The notes beneath the pieces were generated by a model, which saw only the letters and a program-made list of their open reading frames with translations, was not told where the DNA came from and did no database searches. Position numbers and translations under genes: made by a program. Positions 24,923-34,647 of a stretch of 64,000 bases of DNA are shown one piece after another; the stretch's first letter is position 1, and each line of letters opens with the position of its first letter. This DNA comes from Vagococcus fluvialis (GTDB lineage: Bacteria; Bacillota; Bacilli; Lactobacillales; Vagococcaceae). The DNA lies in NCBI RefSeq assembly GCF_003337315.1, contig NZ_QPJV01000003.1, positions 124,001-188,000 of the forward strand, given 5' to 3'.

Positions 24923-25807
24923 ATGAAAAGTATGACAGGTTATGGTAAAAGTACGTGCTTAAAAGAGAATTACCAAATTATTGTAGAAATTAAATCAGTT
25001 AATCATAGATTTTTAGATACAGTTATTAGAATGCCAAGAGAATTTAATGCTGTTGAAATGAAATTAAAAAATATGACTAAAAAATATTTGAATCGTGGCC
25101 GAGTAGAATGTTTTGTGACTGTCAAAAAAGAAACAGATGCTTACCAAACAATGGAAATTAAATGGGGCTTACTAGATAAACTAGTTAAAGAGCTTGATGA
25201 GGCTGAGGAAACAAGATACGCTGATTACCATTTTTCAGCTAAAAAAATCTTATCTGGAGCTATTAATCATCCGGCTTTATTTGAAGTTGTTGAAAGTGAT
25301 GAAGTGGATGAGCAATTAGAAATTGATTTACTAACAACTTTTGAAGAAGCTGTGAGAGCTTTAGATAAAAGCCGTTTAGAAGAAGGGACAGGTATTAAAG
25401 AGTATTTTGTCACATATAAAAAAGAAATCGAATCAGCAGTAGAAAAAATTCGAGGGCAAGCAGAAATTTTTGAAGCAGAGCATCAAGAAAAACTAGAGAA
25501 AAAAGTAATGGACTTAGTCGGAGACAAAATAGATGAACCTAGAATTTTAACAGAAGTAGCCTTGTTAATTGAAAAAGGGGATATTAATGAAGAGATAGAT
25601 AGATTAATCCTACATTTGAAAAAATTTGAAAGTCTTATTCAAAACGAGGCTAGTATTGGTAAAGAGTTAGACTTTTTAATTCAGGAAATGAACCGAGAAG
25701 TAAATACAATTGGTTCTAAATCGACAACGATTGCTATTAAGGAACAAGTAGTTTTCCTTAAAACAGTGATTGAAAAAATAAGAGAACAAGTCCAAAATAT
25801 TGAATAA
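24923..25807 (+). CDS. yloC: YicC/YloC family endoribonuclease
   Basis: A 294-residue protein of the YicC family, some members of which cut RNA and help degrade small RNAs. Both ends are diagnostic: MKSMTGYGKS and SVNHRFLDTVIRMPRE at the N-terminus, and GKELDFLIQEMNREVNTIGSK near the C-terminus. Length is normal. It opens the conserved cluster seen in Bacillus (yloC-remA-gmk-rpoZ), here without remA. Start ATG behind AGGTGAAA. Confidence 0.93.
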   Translation: MKSMTGYGKSTCLKENYQIIVEIKSVNHRFLDTVIRMPREFNAVEMKLKNMTKKYLNRGRVECFVTVKKETDAYQTMEIKWGLLDKLVKELDEAEETRYADYHFSAKKILSGAINHPALFEVVESDEVDEQLEIDLLTTFEEAVRALDKSRLEEGTGIKEYFVTYKKEIESAVEKIRGQAEIFEAEHQEKLEKKVMDLVGDKIDEPRILTEVALLIEKGDINEEIDRLILHLKKFESLIQNEASIGKELDFLIQEMNREVNTIGSKSTTIAIKEQVVFLKTVIEKIREQVQNIE

Positions 25808-25876
25808 TCACGATTTTTCTTGATTTTTTAATGAAAGAGACCTTGCAAATTTTCTTTCCAGAGTGCATTATAATAG

Positions 25877-26524
<648 letters not shown>

Positions 26525-26527
26525 ATT

Positions 26528-26836
26528 ATGTTAAATCCATCAATTGATAAGTTATTAGAACAAGTAGACTCAAAATATTCTTTGGTTATTTTATCAAGTA
26601 AAAGAGCTCACGAATTAGATTTAGGTGCTCAACCAATGATTGAAGAAGACAAATTTGTTTCAGTTAAAAACGTAGGCCGTGGTTTAGAAGAAATCGCTAA
26701 TGGTGACGTAGTGATTGATCCAAATCCAGAATTAAAAAGAGAATTAGCAAGACGTCAAGAAGAAGAGCGTAAAGCGTTGAAAAAACGTGAACACCAAGAA
26801 TTGGAAGCTCGCGTACAAATGGACCGCAAAATGTAA
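26528..26836 (+). CDS. rpoZ: RNA polymerase omega subunit
   Basis: A 102-residue omega subunit that helps assemble and stabilise RNA polymerase. The conserved opening [31 protein letters not shown] is typical, although here Ala-Arg-Arg of the usual AKRAR is replaced by Lys-Arg-Ala-His. The charged C-terminal tail ([20 protein letters not shown]) is usual for Firmicutes. It is coupled to gmk and followed by a repeat/terminator element rather than by coaBC. Confidence 0.95.
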   Translation: MLNPSIDKLLEQVDSKYSLVILSSKRAHELDLGAQPMIEEDKFVSVKNVGRGLEEIANGDVVIDPNPELKRELARRQEEERKALKKREHQELEARVQMDRKM

Positions 26837-26842
26837 AAAAAT

Positions 26843-26918
26843 AAGGTCGAAGCTACTTCTGTAACAGCATTTATAGAAATTAAGGGAGTGTGACTTACTA
26901 GAGTCACGCTCTTTTTTT
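26843..26918 (+). repeat. Intergenic repeat element ending in a terminator hairpin (copy 2)
   Basis: It begins AAGGTCGAAGCTACTTCTGT, shares TTCTGT.AC..CAT.TAT with copy 3 at 58242, and ends in GAGTGTGAC against GTCACGCTC followed by TTTTTTT. Confidence 0.5.
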
Positions 26919-26935
26919 AAGGAGGAATTAAGCTT

Positions 26936-27808
26936 ATGACTAAAAGAAAGTGTGATGTTTTAAGAATTGATGTTTTTACAGAAACTCCTGAAAAGGGAAA
27001 CCCAGCAGGACTTGTTTTAAATGGAGATGATTTTACAGACAAAGAGATGCAACAAATTGCCAAAGAGGCTAATTTTAATGAAACAGTTTTTGTTTGTTCT
27101 AGTCAGATAGCTGACTTGAGGTTACGTTTTTTTATGCCTTTAAAAGAAACTGAATTATGTGGACATGGAACAATAGGAGCTATCTATCAACTTTATCAAG
27201 GTAAAGCAAGTCAAGAGATAACTGTGGAAACATTAGCAGGAATTTTGGAAGTTAGTTATGATAAAAGTAAAAATGAAGTGACGATGAAGCAAAATCATGC
27301 TATTTTTAAAGATTTTTCAAGTGACAAATTAGAACTTTGTCAATTATTAACGATTGAAATAGACGATTTGTCAGATGAGTTGCCTGTTATTTATGGTAAT
27401 ACAGGTGTTTGGACGCTACTCGTTCCTGTTAAAAATGAAGCTATCTTAGACAAAATGATTCCACGCACAAAAGAGTTTCCCAACGTGTTAAAAGAATTTC
27501 CAAACGCGTCGATTCATCCCATTGTGATTTTATCAGAAATAGAAGCTAGCGCTCGTCATTTTTCTGGCTTTGGATCAGGAAGTATAGAGGACTCTGTCAC
27601 AGGAACAGCATCAGGAGTAATGGGAGCGTATTTACTTAAGTATTTATTTAATGAAAAAAATCAGTTGGAGTTATTAGTTCATCAAGGAAAACATCTTAAT
27701 CAAGAAGGTGTGGTTAAAGTTAGAGCTTCTAAAAATGAATTGAAAACTTATGAAGTTAAAATATCTGGCAAAGCTTGTCTGAATGGTAAACTAACTATTA
27801 CAATATAA
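26936..27808 (+). CDS. PhzF family isomerase-like protein
   Basis: A 290-residue member of the PhzF (phenazine biosynthesis-like, diaminopimelate-epimerase fold) family. Conserved blocks are DVFTETPEKGNPAGLVL with catalytic-type Glu in EANFNETVFV, the FMPLKETELCGHGTIGA loop, and DSVTGTASGVMGAYL near the end. Family members act as isomerases or epimerases on small acids, but the substrate of most homologues, including this one, is unknown; phenazine genes are absent. GGAGGAAT precedes the ATG. It has its own repeat/terminator upstream and a terminator downstream. Confidence 0.9.
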   Translation: MTKRKCDVLRIDVFTETPEKGNPAGLVLNGDDFTDKEMQQIAKEANFNETVFVCSSQIADLRLRFFMPLKETELCGHGTIGAIYQLYQGKASQEITVETLAGILEVSYDKSKNEVTMKQNHAIFKDFSSDKLELCQLLTIEIDDLSDELPVIYGNTGVWTLLVPVKNEAILDKMIPRTKEFPNVLKEFPNASIHPIVILSEIEASARHFSGFGSGSIEDSVTGTASGVMGAYLLKYLFNEKNQLELLVHQGKHLNQEGVVKVRASKNELKTYEVKISGKACLNGKLTITI

Positions 27809-27840
27809 AAAAGAGGTGACTTAAAGGTCAACCTCTTTCT
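27808..27840. terminator. Bidirectional terminator between PhzF-like and AIM24-like genes
   Basis: AAAGAGGTGAC and GTCAACCTCTTT arms with a one-base bulge and a six-base loop, A-run before and T-rich sequence after. Confidence 0.75.
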
Positions 27841-27845
27841 TTAGC

Positions 27846-28550
27846 TTAATTAGAACTACCATTATTCATAAAAGGGGATAAGATACCAGCTAATGATTGA
27901 ATATTTCTTGTTTGGATTAAAACTTTTCCAGAACCTGTAAATCGGTTAACAAGTCCTTCTCCTGTTTTGAAACCAAACATACCAGAAGCAACTTCAATAG
28001 AGTAATTTAAGGAATCCTCCCATGCGACTACATGAGTGTTATCAATAATAAAATCTTTTGAACCATCTAAATCTAACTCAACAATATCTCCGTAGCTACT
28101 AACAAGTAAACTGCCATGACCAAGGGATTCCATAACGAAAAGTCCACCAGTACCTGCAAATAAAGCTTTCCCCACACTTTGTTTAACCATGTTGTAAGAA
28201 ACAGTATCATCACATGCCAGAAAGACACCAGTGTTTAAACGCCAATGAGTTTTGCCAACAACTAATTCTCGAATAGCACCTATTGTTCCTGGCGCAATTG
28301 CAATCTTCGAACCATCTTCATTACTAGTCGCATGAGAAATATAAAAACTTTCACCACTTGTCATAGAACGACCAACAGCACTAAAAAAGCCACCAACACC
28401 ACTTTTTCCATTACTATTCATTTTTCCTTCTAAAGAAATCTGCCCGTGATGATAAACCATAGAACCATGTTCTATTTTAATTTCTTCACCTTTGTCTAAA
28501 GTAACTTCTACAAGAGGAAATGCAGTTCCTTCTGTTAATGTGTATTTCAT
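27846..28550 (-). CDS. AIM24 / TIGR00266 family protein
   Basis: A 234-residue protein of the AIM24 family (COG2013), glycine-rich and predicted as a beta-sandwich or beta-helix fold. Seen are KIEHGSMVYHHG near the start, the glycine-rich linker GKSGVGGFFSAVGRSMTSGESFY, then APGTIGAIREL and TGEGLVNRFTGSGKVLIQTRN at the end, all typical of the family. Its function in bacteria is unknown; the yeast relative is mitochondrial. It is a single-gene unit on the minus strand, opposite in direction to the surrounding cluster, which marks this stretch as an insertion relative to Bacillus order. Confidence 0.88.
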   Translation of the reverse strand: MKYTLTEGTAFPLVEVTLDKGEEIKIEHGSMVYHHGQISLEGKMNSNGKSGVGGFFSAVGRSMTSGESFYISHATSNEDGSKIAIAPGTIGAIRELVVGKTHWRLNTGVFLACDDTVSYNMVKQSVGKALFAGTGGLFVMESLGHGSLLVSSYGDIVELDLDGSKDFIIDNTHVVAWEDSLNYSIEVASGMFGFKTGEGLVNRFTGSGKVLIQTRNIQSLAGILSPFMNNGSSN

Positions 28551-28626
28551 GAAATCCCACCTTTTTTATTTATCATATCATGAAGGATTTTTTTATGAAA
28601 GAAATGCTTTAAAAAAAGTGTCCTAA

Positions 28627-28656
28627 TTGGAGTCGTTCATAGCTATCTGTTATACT
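28627..28656 (+). promoter_or_regulatory. Promoter of the methyltransferase gene
   Basis: TTGGAG (28627-28632), 18-base spacer, TATACT (28651-28656). Confidence 0.5.
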
Positions 28657-28691
28657 AGTGAGACTATAAAAAGAGAAAGTAGGCTTGTTAC

Positions 28692-29288
28692 TTGACTGAA
28701 AATTTATTCGATAACATTGCTAAAAAATATGATTCAGAAAAGCAGATTCATTTAGCTAAAAAAATTCAAGATAAAGTGAAAAGTAAGCTTCAAGAAACAT
28801 CAGATAAGGTGTTATTAGATTATGGCAGTGGAACTGGATTGGTTAGTTTAGATTTAGCTGACTCAGTTAAAGAACTTTATTTAGTAGATGCTTCAAAAGA
28901 GATGACAGAAATTACTAGTCAAAAGATTAAACAAAAAGAACTAAGGAATGCTAAAGCTTTAGAAGCAAATTTATTAACAACGGAACTACCCTTTAAGGCT
29001 GATATTATTTTGATTTCATTGGTGTTACTACATGTGCCAGAAACCCAAAACTTTCTAGCTAAATTAAAGAATCAGTTAAATGCTGATGGGAAATTGTTAA
29101 TCGTTGATTTTGATTTAAATGAAAAAATTACGGATAAACGAGTTCACAATGGATTTGAAAAAAACTATTTAAAAGAAGTACTAGAGGGAATTGGTTTTAC
29201 TGATGTTTTATCAGAAACCTTTTACGAAGGCGAAAAGTTATTTATGAATCAAGATGCAAGTCTTTGTTTAACAGTAGCAAGAAACTAA
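28692..29288 (+). CDS. Class I SAM-dependent methyltransferase
   Basis: A 198-residue methyltransferase with motif I LLDYGSGTGLVSLDLA, an acidic ribose-binding VDAS at the end of the second strand, and LISLVLLHVP as motif IV. The substrate cannot be predicted; small-molecule methyltransferases often look like this. The start is TTG 28692 with GTAGG upstream, a weaker site than most here; no better in-frame ATG exists. It has its own promoter and terminator, so it is an independent unit between the AIM24-like gene and priA. Confidence 0.85.
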   Translation: MTENLFDNIAKKYDSEKQIHLAKKIQDKVKSKLQETSDKVLLDYGSGTGLVSLDLADSVKELYLVDASKEMTEITSQKIKQKELRNAKALEANLLTTELPFKADIILISLVLLHVPETQNFLAKLKNQLNADGKLLIVDFDLNEKITDKRVHNGFEKNYLKEVLEGIGFTDVLSETFYEGEKLFMNQDASLCLTVARN

Positions 29289-29314
29289 AAAGATACGAGT
29301 GAGTATCTTTTTTA
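29287..29314 (+). terminator. Rho-independent terminator after the methyltransferase gene
   Basis: AAAGATAC and GTATCTTT arms, short loop, then a T-run. Confidence 0.75.
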
Positions 29315-29399
29315 TTTTGTTAAATAGCTGAACTAAAGAGAAGACAGACAAACGCCCGATTTTTTAGTACAATAAAGCAGATAAGAAAGGATGGATTAG

Positions 29400-31820
29400 A
29401 TGTTTATTATTGCAGATGTTATTGTAGACGTACCGACTATGCAGACCGATCAACCTTTCAGTTATATAGTTCCTGAAAATTTAAAAGAAGTAATCGCTAT
29501 TGGGATGAGAGTGGAAGTTCCCTTTGGTAATGGTAATCGTCACATCCAAGGATTTATTGTTGGTTTGAGAGAAACAATGGAAGTAGAACAGCAACTAAAA
29601 CCAATTATTAGTGTTTTGGATTTACACCCAGTTTTAAATACCGAATTATTAGCACTTGCTGATGAGATGAAAGAGACAACTTATTCTTTTAAAATAACGT
29701 GTCTTCAAACGATGTTACCAAGTGTTATGCGCTCGACTTACAAAAAAATAATTACTCAAGTGACAGATGATATTCCAAGTCATATCATAGATGATTTATT
29801 TTTAGGTTTAGCTGAAATTGATTGGGAAGATGCTAAGGAGTCGCCGCTTTTTCCAGAGTTACTCCGTTTAAAAGAATCAGGGAAAGTTGATATTCGTTAT
29901 GAAGTAAATACAAAAAATAAAGTTAAAACAAAACGTGTCATTAAAAAGAATATGACCAATGAGCTACTTTTAGTAGAACGAGAAAGTATCCGTAAAAATG
30001 CGACTCAGAAATTACGTTTATTAGCTTTTTTACTTGAAATTGAAGAGGAAGAATTTGGTGTCACTGAATTAATTGAAAACTTTGAAATTGCTAGAAGTGC
30101 GATTAATGATGGTGAGAAAAATGGCTGGTTAGTGATTGAAGAACGTGAAGTGTACCGTGATCCTTATGCCTTACACAACTTTAAACCAGACAGTGCTTTA
30201 ATATTAAACGCTGAACAACAAAGAGCGTTAGATGAAATTCAGTCATCTATGGATCAACAAAAACCAGATGTCTTTTTACTTGAGGGAGTTACTGGTAGTG
30301 GAAAAACAGAAGTTTACTTACAAGCTATTGCTCATGCCTTAGAAAAACAGCAAACTGCCATTATGTTAGTGCCAGAAATTTCTCTAACACCTCAAACAGT
30401 TACTCGTTTTAAAAAACGTTTTGGAAGTGAAGTAGCAGTTTTACACAGTGGCTTATCACAAGGAGAAAAGTACGATGAGTGGCGTAAAATAGAACGCAAA
30501 GAAGCTAAAGTTGTCGTCGGAGCAAGGTCTGCTGTGTTTGCTCCTTTAGAAAATATTGGTTTGATTGTCATTGATGAAGAACATGAAGGTAGCTACAAAC
30601 AAGATGAGTCACCTCGTTACCATGCGAAAGATTTAGCTATTTGGCGAGGAGAGTACCACAAATGTCCAATTGTTTTAGGAAGTGCTACCCCGTCTTTAGA
30701 AGCACGAGCAAGGGCTCAAAAAAATATCTATCAACTGCTACCGTTAAAAGAGCGAGCTGTAAGTAAAGCATCTTTACCAGATGTTCAAGTGGTAGACATG
30801 AGAGAGTCGATGAAATATGTAACTAGTCAAAGTTTCTCACCTATTTTATTAGAAAAAATAAAAGACCGCCTAGAGAAAAAAGAGCAAGTTGTTTTAATGT
30901 TAAATCGCCGTGGATATTCTTCTTTTGTGATGTGCCGAGATTGTGGTTTTGTTTTACCCTGTCCTAACTGTGATATCTCTTTAACGCTTCATATGGATAA
31001 TAAGCAAATGAAATGTCATTACTGTGGTCATGAGGAAAATATTCCTTATCGTTGTTCTGTTTGTGATGGAGATAAAATCAGATATTACGGTACAGGTACG
31101 CAAAAAGTAGAAGAAGAATTAAAAGAGATGTTACCACAAGCTAATATCATTCGAATGGATGTTGACACCACTCGTAAAAAAGGAAGTCATGAAAGACTAC
31201 TTAAACAATTTGGTAGCGGAGAAGCTGATATTTTACTTGGTACTCAAATGATTGCTAAAGGTTTAGATTTTCCCAATGTAACCTTAGTAGGTGTGTTAAA
31301 TGCTGATACAGCTCTTAACTTACCAGACTTTAGATCTAGTGAAAAAACTTTCCAATTGTTAACTCAAGTAAGTGGACGAGCTGGACGCGGGGATAAAAAA
31401 GGTGAAGTCTTAATTCAGACCTTTAACCCCACACATTATGCAATTCAATTAGCAAAAGCCCAAGATTATGAAGCTTTTTATCAACAAGAGATGAAAATTC
31501 GTCATCGTGGTAACTACCCACCATTCTTTTTTACAACCCAACTTGTTGTCAGTCACGAGGAAGAGCATTTAGCAGCTAAAAAAATGTATGAGATAGTAGC
31601 TTTCTTGAAGAACTATTTATCCAATCAAGCCATACTTTTAGGTCCGACACCAAAATCTGTTGCGCGAATTAATAAAAGATATTATTATCAAACAGTTATT
31701 AAATATAAAAACGAAGCCAACCTATCTCAGGGGTTAAAACAAATTTTAGAAGAATCACAAAAAGAAATAAGAAATGGTCTACGAATTAGTATTGACCAAG
31801 AACCACAACACTTTATATAG
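29400..31820 (+). CDS. priA: Primosomal replication restart helicase
   Basis: An 806-residue 3'-5' helicase that reloads the replisome at stalled forks. The N-terminal DNA-binding domain starts ADVIVDVPTMQTDQPFSY. The helicase core has Walker A GVTGSGKTEVYLQ and DEEH, and motifs around LLGTQMIAKGLDFPNV. Two zinc sites are seen as CRDCGFVLPCPNC and CHYCG...CSVC. Length is normal. It begins the priA-def-fmt-rsmB segment; def starts 14 bases after it. In Bacillus coaBC precedes priA, here it does not. Confidence 0.97.
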   Translation: MFIIADVIVDVPTMQTDQPFSYIVPENLKEVIAIGMRVEVPFGNGNRHIQGFIVGLRETMEVEQQLKPIISVLDLHPVLNTELLALADEMKETTYSFKITCLQTMLPSVMRSTYKKIITQVTDDIPSHIIDDLFLGLAEIDWEDAKESPLFPELLRLKESGKVDIRYEVNTKNKVKTKRVIKKNMTNELLLVERESIRKNATQKLRLLAFLLEIEEEEFGVTELIENFEIARSAINDGEKNGWLVIEEREVYRDPYALHNFKPDSALILNAEQQRALDEIQSSMDQQKPDVFLLEGVTGSGKTEVYLQAIAHALEKQQTAIMLVPEISLTPQTVTRFKKRFGSEVAVLHSGLSQGEKYDEWRKIERKEAKVVVGARSAVFAPLENIGLIVIDEEHEGSYKQDESPRYHAKDLAIWRGEYHKCPIVLGSATPSLEARARAQKNIYQLLPLKERAVSKASLPDVQVVDMRESMKYVTSQSFSPILLEKIKDRLEKKEQVVLMLNRRGYSSFVMCRDCGFVLPCPNCDISLTLHMDNKQMKCHYCGHEENIPYRCSVCDGDKIRYYGTGTQKVEEELKEMLPQANIIRMDVDTTRKKGSHERLLKQFGSGEADILLGTQMIAKGLDFPNVTLVGVLNADTALNLPDFRSSEKTFQLLTQVSGRAGRGDKKGEVLIQTFNPTHYAIQLAKAQDYEAFYQQEMKIRHRGNYPPFFFTTQLVVSHEEEHLAAKKMYEIVAFLKNYLSNQAILLGPTPKSVARINKRYYYQTVIKYKNEANLSQGLKQILEESQKEIRNGLRISIDQEPQHFI

Positions 31821-31834
31821 AAAGTAGGATACCT

Positions 31835-32326
31835 ATGAGAAAAATTATTAAATATCCTCATATTGCCTTAACACAACCAACTAAAAAAGTGAAAGAAATT
31901 GATGATGAATTAATTATTTTACTAGATGAAATGCATGAAATAATCAAAAAAGAGGATGCGATTGGCATTGCGGCTAATCAACTAGGTGTTTTAAAGCGTG
32001 TCTGCGTTGTTGAATTAGATGAAGAAACAGGTCTATTTGAAATGATTAATCCAGAAATAGTTAAACACTCAGGTAAATCAATAGATATCGAAGGTTGTTT
32101 AAGTTTTCCAGATGTGTATGGAACCGTTGAAAGATATGAAGAAGTAACCATTCGTTATGTAGACCGTGATGGTTATGAAATGGAAGTTGATGCGACAGAT
32201 TATTTAGCAAGAGCTTTCCAACATGAGATTGAACATTTAGATGGTAAAGTCTTTACAGATAAAATTATTGAAACAATTGCCCCAGAAAATTTAGCAACAT
32301 TTATGGAGGAAAACGGTTATGACTAA
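31835..32326 (+). CDS. def: Peptide deformylase
   Basis: A 163-residue metalloenzyme that removes the formyl group from new proteins. Motif I reads AIGIAANQ (42-49), differing from the usual GIGLAAPQ at its first glycine. Motif II EGCLSFP holds the metal ligand Cys88, and motif III HEIEH holds His130 and His134 with Glu131. All catalytic residues are present, so activity is expected. It overlaps fmt by eight bases, placing deformylase and formyltransferase in one coupled pair as in most Firmicutes. Other deformylase copies may exist elsewhere. Confidence 0.95.
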   Translation: MRKIIKYPHIALTQPTKKVKEIDDELIILLDEMHEIIKKEDAIGIAANQLGVLKRVCVVELDEETGLFEMINPEIVKHSGKSIDIEGCLSFPDVYGTVERYEEVTIRYVDRDGYEMEVDATDYLARAFQHEIEHLDGKVFTDKIIETIAPENLATFMEENGYD

Positions 32327-33260
32327 AATTATTTTTATGGGTACCCCTGGCTTTTCAGTGCCAATCTTAAATGGTTTAGTAGCTGAGGGGTATGATGTCT
32401 TACGTGTTGTCACACAACCCGATCGACCAGTGGGAAGAAAAAAAGTATTAACCCCACCACCTGTTAAGGAAGCAGCATTAGAGCATGGAATTAAAGTATT
32501 GCAGCCTGAAAAAATCAGTGGCTCACCTGAAATGGAAGAAATTATTTCTCTTAATCCTGACTTAATCGTAACAGCGGCTTTTGGACAATTTTTACCAGAA
32601 ACCTTACTAAAAGCACCAAAACTTGGCGCAATTAATGTCCATGCGTCATTACTACCGAAATATCGAGGAGGTGCACCTGTTCATTACTCAATTATTAAAG
32701 GAGATAGTGAAACAGGTGTTACTATTATGAGAATGGTGAAAAAAATGGATGCAGGAGACATGTTAAGTCAAAAAGCTATTCCGATTTCAAAAACGGATGA
32801 TGTAGGAAGTATGTTTGATAAATTAAGTTTATTAGGAAAAGACATGTTACTTGAGATGCTACCTGAGTTTATTGCAGGTAATATTAAAGAAATACCTCAA
32901 GATGAGACTTTAGTAACTTATTCACCAAATATCACTCGTGAAGAAGAACAAATCGATTGGAATAAAACAAGTGAGTTAATTGATTGCCAAGTTAGAGGAA
33001 TGCGACCTTGGCCAGTTGCTTTTACAACATACCAAGAAACAAGAGTTAAACTATGGGATACAACGCCACTTGATGAAACAACGACAAAAGCACCAGGAAC
33101 AATTATTAAGATTAATAAAAAGAACTTTTTAGTTGCTTGTGGTGAAGGAACTGTTCTTCAAATTAATGACTTACAACCAGCTGGTAAAGGACGATTAAAA
33201 GCTGTTGAATATTTAAATGGTGTTGGTAGAACAATGGAAGAAGGGCATATCTTTGAATAA
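32319..33260 (+). CDS. fmt: Methionyl-tRNA formyltransferase
   Basis: A 313-residue enzyme that formylates initiator Met-tRNA using 10-formyl-tetrahydrofolate. It shows MGTPGFSVPIL near the start, the catalytic region NVHASLLPKYRGGAPVHYSI with the Asn-His pair, GDSETGVTIM, and the C-terminal domain with QVRGMRPWPVA. Starts inside the end of def behind GGAGGAAA, and its own end overlaps rsmB by eight bases. Confidence 0.97.
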   Translation: MTKIIFMGTPGFSVPILNGLVAEGYDVLRVVTQPDRPVGRKKVLTPPPVKEAALEHGIKVLQPEKISGSPEMEEIISLNPDLIVTAAFGQFLPETLLKAPKLGAINVHASLLPKYRGGAPVHYSIIKGDSETGVTIMRMVKKMDAGDMLSQKAIPISKTDDVGSMFDKLSLLGKDMLLEMLPEFIAGNIKEIPQDETLVTYSPNITREEEQIDWNKTSELIDCQVRGMRPWPVAFTTYQETRVKLWDTTPLDETTTKAPGTIIKINKKNFLVACGEGTVLQINDLQPAGKGRLKAVEYLNGVGRTMEEGHIFE

Positions 33261-34623
33261 AAATAGAAAATTACCAAGAAAAGTCTATGAATCGCCTCGT
33301 TTGGCAGCTTTGGAATTGTTAGTTCAAGTTTCAGAAGAAAATGCTTATTCGAATTTATTATTAAAATCATATATGACAAAACACCGCTTGTCAGATAAAG
33401 ACGCAAGACTTATGACAGAGATTGTTTATGGGACGATTAGTCGTAGAATAACTTTAGAATATGGTTTAACAGATTTTGTAGAAGACACATCAAAAATTGA
33501 AAATTGGGTGAAAGAATTACTTCTACTATCAATGTATCAAATGGAATACTTAGATAAAGTACCTGTTTATAGTGTTATTAGTGAAGCTGTAGAAATCGCT
33601 AAAGCAAAAGGAAATCAAGGGATTGCAAGATATGTTAATGGTGTTTTACGTAGTGTTCAAAGACAAGGCCCAAGACCAACAAGTGAGATTAAAAATCGTT
33701 TGAAACACCTATCAACAGAAATTAGTTTACCTAAATGGTTAACCAAAAAATTAGTTGATGATATTGGTTATGAAGAGACTGAAAAGCTTGGTTTTTCCTT
33801 ACTTGAAGCAAGTCATGTGAGTGCTAGAGTCGATACAAGAAAAATAAGTTTAGACAAAGCGATTGAAAAACTACAAGGTGAAGGAATCGATGCTAGAAGA
33901 AGTTTAGTATCACCTTTTGGAGTAGTTGCAGATAAAGGTTTTTTAGCAGGTAGCACTTTATTTAAAGAAGGCTTGTTAACAATTCAAGATGAAAGTTCTA
34001 TGTTAGTTGCTCCAAGTATGCAAATTAAAGAAGACTCTAAAGTGTTAGATGTTTGTGCAGCACCAGGTGGAAAAACAATGCATATTGCTACCTTTTTAGA
34101 AGAAGAAAAAGGTGGAGAGGTTACAGCTTTAGATATTTATGACCATAAAATTAAGTTAATTGAAGAAAATGCTGAACGTTTAGGTGTTTCAAATGTCGTT
34201 CAAACTAAATTACTTGATGCTAGAGAAGTTGTCACACATTTTGAAGACGATAGTTTTGACCGAATTTTAGTAGATGCTCCTTGTTCTGGATTAGGATTAT
34301 TACGTAGAAAACCAGATATTAAATACAGTAAAAGTAAAGAAGACTTTGTAGAACTTCAAAAAATCCAATTGGAAATTTTAGAAAGTGTTGTTACAAAAGT
34401 TAAAGAGTGGGGTATAATAACCTATAGTACGTGTACCATTACTTCAGAAGAAAACAAAGAAGTAATAGATATTTTCTTAGAAAAACATCCAAATTTTGAA
34501 AAAATTGATTTGGTGGGTGTTGAAAATGTAGCAGCTAGTTACAAAGATAAAATGCTACAAATTTATCCACATCAATATCAAACAGACGGCTTTTTCATTT
34601 GTTCATTACAAAGAAAAGCTTAA
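33253..34623 (+). CDS. rsmB: 16S rRNA (cytosine-967-C5)-methyltransferase
   Basis: A 456-residue SAM enzyme that methylates C967 of 16S rRNA. An N-terminal NusB-like domain (RLAALELLVQV, then MTEIVYGTI) precedes the methyltransferase core with VCAAPGGKT, VDAPCSGLGLLRRKPDIK and YSTCTITSEEN; the two cysteines of the last two motifs are the catalytic pair. The start is TTG 33253, seven bases after AAGAAGGG and overlapping the fmt stop; a GTG at 33217 in the same frame lacks a ribosome binding site. Part of the def-fmt-rsmB-phosphatase-kinase run. Confidence 0.93.
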   Translation: MNKNRKLPRKVYESPRLAALELLVQVSEENAYSNLLLKSYMTKHRLSDKDARLMTEIVYGTISRRITLEYGLTDFVEDTSKIENWVKELLLLSMYQMEYLDKVPVYSVISEAVEIAKAKGNQGIARYVNGVLRSVQRQGPRPTSEIKNRLKHLSTEISLPKWLTKKLVDDIGYEETEKLGFSLLEASHVSARVDTRKISLDKAIEKLQGEGIDARRSLVSPFGVVADKGFLAGSTLFKEGLLTIQDESSMLVAPSMQIKEDSKVLDVCAAPGGKTMHIATFLEEEKGGEVTALDIYDHKIKLIEENAERLGVSNVVQTKLLDAREVVTHFEDDSFDRILVDAPCSGLGLLRRKPDIKYSKSKEDFVELQKIQLEILESVVTKVKEWGIITYSTCTITSEENKEVIDIFLEKHPNFEKIDLVGVENVAASYKDKMLQIYPHQYQTDGFFICSLQRKA

Positions 34624-34647
34624 GGGATTGAATGAAGGGGTGACAAT

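Noticed and set aside
26936-27808. Part of a phenazine or other secondary-metabolite cluster
   Set aside because: Only the common PhzF-like gene is present; no other biosynthetic genes are nearby, and PhzF homologues are widespread outside such clusters.
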